Below, piece by piece: positions 57,982 to 64,000 of a stretch of 64,000 nt of DNA. The notes beneath the pieces were generated by a model. The model worked only from the letters and a program-made list of their open reading frames with translations, made no database searches and was not told where the DNA came from. Made by a program: the position numbers and the translations under genes. Source of the stretch: DASRDS01 sp035570055 (GTDB taxonomy: Bacteria; Gemmatimonadota; Gemmatimonadetes; Gemmatimonadales; Gemmatimonadaceae). Position 1 is the stretch's first letter; every line of letters begins with the position of its first letter. Where the stretch lies: NCBI GenBank assembly GCA_035570055.1, contig DATMLM010000073.1, forward strand, positions 1-64,000. The letters are read 5' to 3'.

Positions 57982-60900
57982 GTGGCGCTGCCGCTTCTGC
58001 TCGACGCGGTCGAGCACCTCAGTGCCTTCACGCGGCTGATCAACACGCTGCCCTCACCCGCCACGCGCGAGCGCGTTGGCGGGCTCGCGGGGTCGGGCGA
58101 CGCCGTCCTCGTCGCGGCGCTCGCGCGGCGACTGCCCGGCCGGTTCATTACCGTCGTCACCCAAGGGCTGCCGGAGGCCGAGCGCTGGCTGGCCGATCTG
58201 CAATCACTGACCGGCGACACGCCGGTTGCCCTGTATCCGCCGCGCGAAGGCTTCGGCGAAGCGGAGCCCCACGCGGAGGTCGCCGGCGAGCGCGTCGAAA
58301 CCCTCGAACGCGTGGGTCACGGCGCCGTACGCGTACTCTTGACGACCGCCCGCGCGATTCTCGAACGCACGCGGTTGCCGCGCGCGGTGCAGCAGGCGCG
58401 CGTTGAGCTCCGCCTAGGTGACCAACGTCGTCCGGAAGATCTCGCGGCTCACTTGGATAGCATTGGATTTGAGCGCGTCCCGATGGTGGAGGATGTCGCC
58501 CAGTACTCGATCCGCGGCGGCATCTTCGACATCTACTCCTTCGGTATGGCGGACCCGGTTCGCCTCGAGTTCTGGGGCGACGAGATCATCGAGCTCCGCC
58601 ACTTCGACCTCCTGAGCCAACGCTCGACTCGCGCCGCCGAGGTCTCGCTCGTGCTCCCCGTTGATGGCCGTGTCTCCGAAGAGACGGGTGAGTTCGATCG
58701 CGTCACGCTGGCCGAGCTCTGGCCGCCGGACACGATTGTCTTCATCCCGCGCGACACCGCGCTCGAGCCCGAGCTCCGTCGGACGTGGGACGAAGCCCAA
58801 CACCATATCGACCTCGCCCGCCGCCGCGGGGAAGACGTCACATCGCGCGACGAGCTCTATCAATCCCCGGCGGACGCGCTGCATACCCTGGCGCGCTTCG
58901 GAACGATCCTCGACGGCGGCACGGCCGATGCCGGCGCGCTCATGTTCCCGCTCCGGCCGCCCGAGGCGATCGATCGCGACATGGGTCGTCTCGTGCGGTT
59001 GGTTGGTGATGGCGTCCCGACGTTGATCCTGTGCGACAACGCCGGTCAGGCCGAGCGGCTCGAGGAGCTGCTGTCCGACGGTCGCTCGGCTGGCACGCCG
59101 GCGACACTGGTCGTTGGCGTATTGGACGGCGGGTTCTTGATCCCGCCGTCGACGGGCGACGGGCTTCGCGTGCTCACGGATCACGAGATCTTCCGGCGCG
59201 AGCGCCGGATCCGTCGCGCACGCAAGTACGGCAGCGCGATCTCGCTCGAGACGATCACGGCACTCAAGCCGGGCGACTACGTCGTGCACCTCGAGCACGG
59301 CGTGGGGATCTATCGCGGGATCGAGACGATCTTCGTCAAGGAGAGCACGGTCGAGGTCGCGGTCGTCGAGTACGAGGGTGGTGATCGGCTCAACGTCCCC
59401 TTGTATCGTATCGACCAGCTCGAGCGCTATCGCGCGGCGAACGACGTGTCATCCGACGCACCGCCGCCCCGGCTGCACAAGCTCGGCGGCCGGCGCTGGG
59501 CGCAGCAACGCGATCGCACGCGGGCGGCGATTCGGGAGATGACGGCCGAATTGCTCGATCTGTACGCCCGCCGGCAGGTCGCCAATCGGCCGCCGCATGC
59601 GCCCGATGGGGCATGGCAGCGCCAACTCGAATCGTCGTTCCTATTTGAAGACACCCCGGATCAACGCAAGGCCACGACCGACGTCAAGGGCGATATGGAG
59701 CGCTCGCGTCCCATGGACCGGCTGCTCGTGGGCGACGTCGGGTATGGCAAAACAGAGATCGCCGTTCGCGCGGCATTCAAAGCCGTGCAATCTGGCCGCC
59801 AGGTCGCGGTGCTGGTCCCGACCACGATCCTCGCGGACCAACACTTACGAACGTTCGGCGATCGGCTCGCCGATTTCCCGATCCGTGTCGCCGCGCTGAG
59901 CCGCTTTCAAACACAACAAGAGCAAGACCAAGCGCTGGCGGATCTGAAATCCAAGAAGCTCGACATCGTGATCGGCACCCATCGCTTACTGAGCCCAGAC
60001 GTCTCGTTCTCCGATCTGGGGCTCATCGTCATCGATGAAGAGCATCGGTTTGGCGTGCGGCATAAGGAGCGGCTGAAACAACTCCGGCTCGATACGGACG
60101 TGTTGACGTTGACGGCAACGCCGATTCCGCGAACGCTGCACCTGTCGCTCGCCGGCCTCCGCGACATGACGCTGATGCAGACGCCGCCGCGTGACCGCTC
60201 ACCGGTGCTCACGTTTGTCGAGCCGTTCGATGATGGCTTGATCGAAGAGGGTATCGGGCGTGAGCTCGACCGCGGCGGCCAAGTGTTCTTCGTGCACAAC
60301 CGGATCGAGACGATCACGGGCATGGCCGATCATGTCCAACGACTCGTGCCGCGCGCGCGCGTCGCGATTGGCCACGGTCAGATGCGCGAGAAGGATCTCG
60401 AGGACGTCATGCGGCGGTTCGTGAACGGTGAGGTCGATGTGCTCGTATCCACGATGATCGTGGAGTCGGGTCTCGATGTGCCAAACGCCAACACCATGTT
60501 CGTCAATCGCGCCGACCAATTTGGTCTCGCCCAGTTGTATCAGTTGCGCGGCCGCGTCGGCCGGTCCCACCGTCGCGCCTATTGCTACCTGATGGTGCCG
60601 GACAGCGTCGACCCGGACGCCGAGCGGCGTTTGCAGGTACTGGAGCACCACACGGAGCTCGGGTCGGGATATCGCGTCGCGCTCAAGGACATGGAGCTCC
60701 GAGGAGCGGGAAATATTCTGGGCCCCGAGCAGTCGGGCTTTGTGCAGGCGGTGGGATTTGACATGTATCTCCGCATGCTCGACGAGCAGGTGCGACGGCT
60801 CCAACGGGGTGACGGCGCGGCCAAGCTGGTTCCATCCGATGTCTCGGTGGATATCCCGGCCTATCTCCCGGACACCTACATCCCATCGCAAGACGCGAAG

Positions 60901-61275
60901 CTCGATGTCTACCGGCGCCTGACCCGGATCGATGATCCGGCGGAGATCGACGCTTTGAAAGCCGAGGTCCGCGACCGGTTCGGACCGCTGCCGCCGCCGG
61001 CCGAGGCGTTTTTTGCGGTGGCCGTATTGAGAATCGTTGGGGGGATATTGCGCATAGAGGGGATCCTGGTGCGTGGGGAGGATGCTCGTATTACGTTTCG
61101 CGAGGACGCCGTACCCAGGCTCAAGGGGCTATCAGCCGCCTTCCACGACGTACAATTCCAGACCGACGTCCGCCGCACGCAGCCGCTGTCGCTGAAGCTC
61201 ACCCGGTTGGGGGGCGTCGAGCTGCTGGACGGTGTGGTCCGAGCGCTCCGCAGCCTCACATCTTCAATCACTTGA
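57982..61275 (+). CDS. mfd: Transcription-repair coupling factor Mfd
   Basis: A 1097-residue translocase that removes stalled RNA polymerase at DNA lesions and recruits UvrA. It has the UvrB-like N-terminal region, an RNA-polymerase-interacting domain near 420-500 ('G-D-Y-V-V-H-L-E-H-G-V-G'), a RecG-like helicase (Walker A V-G-Y-G-K-T-E, D-E-E-H box) and the C-terminal TRCF domain. It is slightly shorter than the usual 1150 residues. GTG 57982 starts 1 base after the preceding stop. Confidence 0.97.
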   Translation: MALPLLLDAVEHLSAFTRLINTLPSPATRERVGGLAGSGDAVLVAALARRLPGRFITVVTQGLPEAERWLADLQSLTGDTPVALYPPREGFGEAEPHAEVAGERVETLERVGHGAVRVLLTTARAILERTRLPRAVQQARVELRLGDQRRPEDLAAHLDSIGFERVPMVEDVAQYSIRGGIFDIYSFGMADPVRLEFWGDEIIELRHFDLLSQRSTRAAEVSLVLPVDGRVSEETGEFDRVTLAELWPPDTIVFIPRDTALEPELRRTWDEAQHHIDLARRRGEDVTSRDELYQSPADALHTLARFGTILDGGTADAGALMFPLRPPEAIDRDMGRLVRLVGDGVPTLILCDNAGQAERLEELLSDGRSAGTPATLVVGVLDGGFLIPPSTGDGLRVLTDHEIFRRERRIRRARKYGSAISLETITALKPGDYVVHLEHGVGIYRGIETIFVKESTVEVAVVEYEGGDRLNVPLYRIDQLERYRAANDVSSDAPPPRLHKLGGRRWAQQRDRTRAAIREMTAELLDLYARRQVANRPPHAPDGAWQRQLESSFLFEDTPDQRKATTDVKGDMERSRPMDRLLVGDVGYGKTEIAVRAAFKAVQSGRQVAVLVPTTILADQHLRTFGDRLADFPIRVAALSRFQTQQEQDQALADLKSKKLDIVIGTHRLLSPDVSFSDLGLIVIDEEHRFGVRHKERLKQLRLDTDVLTLTATPIPRTLHLSLAGLRDMTLMQTPPRDRSPVLTFVEPFDDGLIEEGIGRELDRGGQVFFVHNRIETITGMADHVQRLVPRARVAIGHGQMREKDLEDVMRRFVNGEVDVLVSTMIVESGLDVPNANTMFVNRADQFGLAQLYQLRGRVGRSHRRAYCYLMVPDSVDPDAERRLQVLEHHTELGSGYRVALKDMELRGAGNILGPEQSGFVQAVGFDMYLRMLDEQVRRLQRGDGAAKLVPSDVSVDIPAYLPDTYIPSQDAKLDVYRRLTRIDDPAEIDALKAEVRDRFGPLPPPAEAFFAVAVLRIVGGILRIEGILVRGEDARITFREDAVPRLKGLSAAFHDVQFQTDVRRTQPLSLKLTRLGGVELLDGVVRALRSLTSSIT

Positions 61276-61279
61276 CACT

Positions 61280-62764
61280 ATGAATCGCCGTTTTGCCCTG
61301 TTTCCTTTGAGCGCCCTCATCCTCGCCGCCGGCTGCGGTGCTTTCAGCGAAGCGATGAGCGCGCATGTCGACGTGGCGGCGCGCGCCGGCTCCCAAGAGC
61401 TGTCGGTCGACCGTTTGGCGTCACTGCTGGCACATGCCAAGGCGCCGCTCCAGAAAGAGCTGGCGCACCAACTGACCGATCTGTGGGTCGACTATCAGCT
61501 GCTGGCGGAAGCCGCCGCGCGTGGCGATTCACTGAATAGCAGCAAGGATCAGGATGAGGCGCTCTGGGCGGTGATCGGCTCGGCGCGTGCCAGAAAGTGG
61601 CTCGAAATCGTGTCCAAGACGTGGGGCGGCAACGATACCGCGCAGTACGCGGCGAAGTACGCGTCCGGCGACCTGCTGTCGGCGCGTCACATTTTGATCA
61701 TGGCGCCGCGCGGAGATACGTCGAAGACCGCGCAGGACTCGGTCCGCCGGAAAGCCGAAGCGATTCGCGCCAAGGTGACGAAGACCAACTTCGCGCAGAT
61801 GGCGAGCGAGAACAGCCAGGACCCGGGCTCGGCCCGCCAGGGCGGTGATCTCAAGGTATTCCAGAAGGGCCAGATGGTACCGGAGTTCGAGAAGGCCATC
61901 CTGGCGACCACGCCGGGCCAGGTCGCGCCGGGCATCGTGAAGACGCAGTTCGGTTATCACATCATCTATCGCCCGACGTTCGACGAGGTGAAGGGTGAGG
62001 TCGCTCAAGCGGCGGGTGGTCGCCAGAAGCAAGTCGCCGAGAGCACGTACCTGGCCAAGCTCGATTCTAATGGCCACATCAACGTCCTGCCGAACGCCGT
62101 CACCACGGTGAAGGCCGTCGCCAGCGACATCGATGCGCACAAGACCGACAAGACGGTCGTGGCGACGTCGATCAACGGTGACTTCACGTCGGCCGATCTC
62201 GCCCACTGGTTGTCGCTGTTCCCGGCGGCGCAGCGGTCACGCCTCACCACCGACGTGCCGGACTCGCAGGTGCCGATGATCGTCAAAGGCTTCATCCGGA
62301 ATGAGCTCGTCATGCGCCAGGCCGATAGCGCCAAGGTGACGCTCGACTCGGCGCAGCAGGCGGATATTCACAAGGGCTACGAAGGGCTCATCACGAGCTC
62401 GTGGAGCGCGCTCGGCGTGGACCCGAAGACGCTCGCCGACAGCGCCAAAGCGGTCCCGGCGAGAGAGCGGATCGCGGCCGCGCACATCGACTCGTATCTG
62501 GACAAACTGCTGTCGCAGACGCCGGGCGTGCGGTTCGTCGAGATTCCGACGCCGCTCGAAGACGTGCTGCGGCAGCAATTCGAGTTCAAGCTGAACGAGG
62601 CGGGTATCGATCGCGCGCTGGCTAAGGCTACGGCCGAGCGGCATACGACCGATTCCGCGAAGACGGCGTCGGAGCCGGCGTCGGCAGTCCCACTCCCTGG
62701 CATGGTCCCAGCTACCCCAGCACCACAGGGGAGCCCTAACCCGAACACGCCGCCGAAACACTAA
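61280..62764 (+). CDS. Parvulin-type peptidyl-prolyl isomerase lipoprotein
   Basis: A 494-residue lipoprotein (lipobox A-A-G-C at residues 16-19) with a parvulin domain near 135-240: 'A-R-H-I-L-I-M' and 'F-A-Q-M-A-S-E-N-S-Q-D-P-G-S-A-R-Q-G-G-D-L' and 'Q-F-G-Y-H-I-I'. It has long helical flanks typical of SurA/PrsA-like chaperones and a Pro/Ala/Ser-rich tail. It lies 4 bases after mfd and likely helps fold outer-membrane proteins. Confidence 0.88.
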   Translation: MNRRFALFPLSALILAAGCGAFSEAMSAHVDVAARAGSQELSVDRLASLLAHAKAPLQKELAHQLTDLWVDYQLLAEAAARGDSLNSSKDQDEALWAVIGSARARKWLEIVSKTWGGNDTAQYAAKYASGDLLSARHILIMAPRGDTSKTAQDSVRRKAEAIRAKVTKTNFAQMASENSQDPGSARQGGDLKVFQKGQMVPEFEKAILATTPGQVAPGIVKTQFGYHIIYRPTFDEVKGEVAQAAGGRQKQVAESTYLAKLDSNGHINVLPNAVTTVKAVASDIDAHKTDKTVVATSINGDFTSADLAHWLSLFPAAQRSRLTTDVPDSQVPMIVKGFIRNELVMRQADSAKVTLDSAQQADIHKGYEGLITSSWSALGVDPKTLADSAKAVPARERIAAAHIDSYLDKLLSQTPGVRFVEIPTPLEDVLRQQFEFKLNEAGIDRALAKATAERHTTDSAKTASEPASAVPLPGMVPATPAPQGSPNPNTPPKH

Positions 62765-62787
62765 GCCACCTTCGCGGGTATTTGCCA

Positions 62788-64000
62788 ATGATGCGTTTGC
62801 ATTGGCTCGTCCTGTTGGCCCCGGCCGTTTGTCTGGCCCAACAGTCGCCACCGCCCCCTCCGGATACCACACACCCGGGGCCGACGGTCATCCAGACCGA
62901 GGTCAAGTCGGTCTCGCTGCCGATGAGCGCAACCGCGCCCGGATCGGCGGCGACGGCTGCCGCCGCGGCTGCTGTCGTTCCACCGTCGTCCTCGGCTCCG
63001 CCGGCGACTTCCATATCAGCTCGACCGACGCCGGCAGCGCCGGCGGCCGACTCTGCGAGCTCGGCAGCCCCGGCCGGACCGCGAGCACCCGATCTGCCTG
63101 TCGGCACCGTTATTCCGCTGGAACGTGTCGTCGCGGTCGTAGGCGATCAGGCCGTGCTCTGGAGCAGTGTCCTCGAGAACATCAATGTGAAGAAGGCCGA
63201 GGGCATGCCGATCCCTGAGGACTCGGTCGGCCAGATGACGCTCATCACGCAGGTCGTGAACGATCTCGTCGACCAGGAGTTGCTCGTTCAAAAGGCGAAG
63301 GATCTCAAAGTCGACGTTGCCGATGAGGATGTGGCCGCTGGTGTCGACAATCAGATCAAGCGCGTGCGCAGTCAGTTCTCGAGCGACGCCGAATACAAAT
63401 CAGAGCTCAAGAAAGCAGGCTTTGGGACCCCCGAGGAGTATCGAAAGGGGCTCTTGGAGCAGGCGAAGCGCAGCGAGCTGCAGCGCCGCGTCGTCCAAAA
63501 GCTCAAAGAGGATGGGAAGCTGATTCCGGTGAACGTGTCGGAGCAGGAGGTGTCCCAGGCGTTCGACCAGCACCGCAGTAGCCTCCCGCACCGGCCGGCG
63601 TCAGTCACGTTTCGCCAGATCGTGATCGCGCCCAAGCCCTCAGCGGCCGCAAAGGCCGCGGCGCGCGCGCGGGCCGACACGCTGCTCGCCGATCTCAAAC
63701 ATGGTGCCGACTTCGCCGAGCTGGCCAAGCGAGCATCCGAGGAGGCCGCCACGCGCGAAACCGGCGGCGACCTCGGCTGGAACCGCCGTGGCAACATGGT
63801 GCCCGAGTTCGACAAGTGGATGTTCGCTCTGCCGCCGGGACAAATGAGCCCGGTGATCGAGACGACCTTTGGGTTCCACATCATCAAGGTCGATCGCGTG
63901 CGGCCGGGCGAGGTCAAGGCCAGCCAGATCCTGATCAAGTGGAAGATCGATTCGGGCCAGGTCGCTGCCGCGCACGCCGAGGCTGATAGCGTGCTCCGCC
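62788..64000 (+). CDS. SurA-like periplasmic chaperone/PPIase, 3' end cut by the window
   Basis: The frame is open from ATG 62788 to the window edge (404 codons visible). After a signal peptide (about residues 1-18) and a Pro/Ala/Ser-rich linker (20-105) comes a SurA N-terminal domain ('V-V-A-V-V-G-D-Q-A-V-L-W-S'), then a parvulin domain near 275-375 ('F-R-Q-I-V-I-A-P', 'E-T-G-G-D-L-G-W', 'F-G-F-H-I-I-K'), and the start of a second one ('A-S-Q-I-L-I-K-W'). ATG 62791 is an alternative start. The second parvulin in a row suggests an outer-membrane protein-folding cluster. Confidence 0.9.
   Translation, partial: MMRLHWLVLLAPAVCLAQQSPPPPPDTTHPGPTVIQTEVKSVSLPMSATAPGSAATAAAAAAVVPPSSSAPPATSISARPTPAAPAADSASSAAPAGPRAPDLPVGTVIPLERVVAVVGDQAVLWSSVLENINVKKAEGMPIPEDSVGQMTLITQVVNDLVDQELLVQKAKDLKVDVADEDVAAGVDNQIKRVRSQFSSDAEYKSELKKAGFGTPEEYRKGLLEQAKRSELQRRVVQKLKEDGKLIPVNVSEQEVSQAFDQHRSSLPHRPASVTFRQIVIAPKPSAAAKAAARARADTLLADLKHGADFAELAKRASEEAATRETGGDLGWNRRGNMVPEFDKWMFALPPGQMSPVIETTFGFHIIKVDRVRPGEVKASQILIKWKIDSGQVAAAHAEADSVLR

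Noticed and set aside
1..64000. tRNA, rRNA or insertion-sequence genes
   Set aside because: No conserved tRNA arms, ribosomal RNA core sequences, transposases or terminal inverted repeats were recognised by eye. A tRNAscan or Rfam search would be decisive.

Overview
The window looks like a chromosome segment of a GC-rich Gram-negative bacterium, most likely a member of the Gemmatimonadota. That placement is an inference. It rests on outer-membrane systems (a three-part RND pump, SurA-type chaperones, many lipoboxes), an ADOP-type permease, a GldG/DUF4340 pair, many exported beta-propeller proteins, and frequent GTG/TTG starts. I found no rRNA, tRNA, CRISPR array, insertion sequence or phage gene. 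Coding density is extreme: 54 protein genes are called and no gap exceeds 300 bases.

Layout. (1) 1-8954, plus strand: an envelope cluster with a GldG-like protein, a DUF4340 protein, two paralogous beta-propeller lipoproteins flanking a DUF922 zincin, an M61 PDZ peptidase, a small lipoprotein and a type I periplasmic binding protein. (2) 9008-17625: an active/inactive M16 peptidase pair, a MarR-GNAT fusion abutting a divergent serine hydrolase, an orphan shortened ExbD/TolR-like protein, and a sugar-oxidation group (SMP-30-like propeller, PQQ sugar dehydrogenase, convergent dihaem cytochrome c). (3) 17641-30051: two SRPBCC proteins with their ArsR-type repressor, MscL with a zinc ribbon, a Tat-exported FAD oxidoreductase resembling spermidine dehydrogenase, CsbD and a 50-residue membrane protein, a nicotinate phosphoribosyltransferase, MATE, ADOP and APC transporters, and an HD hydrolase. 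(4) 30052-35982: an exported 1641-residue RHS protein with an unusual tail, behind a phased repeat array, followed by an unrecognised HExxH protein behind a strong hairpin. (5) 35994-43960, minus strand: an RND metal-efflux operon, then pckA and a sulfocyanin-like cupredoxin. (6) 44000-55123, minus strand: thirteen genes chained by 1- to 50-base-free junctions, mostly 4-base overlaps. It runs from a YdjC-type deacetylase through lepA, a GT9 glycosyltransferase, ROK and PfkB kinases, a split STAS/ATPase regulator, a DPBB-like protein and a PLP-fold protein lacking its lysine, to ftsE, ftsX, an EnvC-like protein and a double zinc ribbon. (7) 55177-64000, plus strand: DUF58 and BatA-like proteins, mfd and two parvulin/SurA-type folding factors, the last cut by the window edge.

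Two themes recur. Several genes have a -35/-10 pair ending only 6-13 bases before the start codon, which suggests leaderless transcripts. Convergent genes regularly abut or overlap at their 3' ends. The most unusual spots are the terminator-like hairpin inside the start of the APC permease gene, the cystathionine-synthase-like protein with Glu in place of the PLP lysine, the split STAS/ATPase module in the division operon, and the RHS locus with its nucleic-acid structures and companion zincin.
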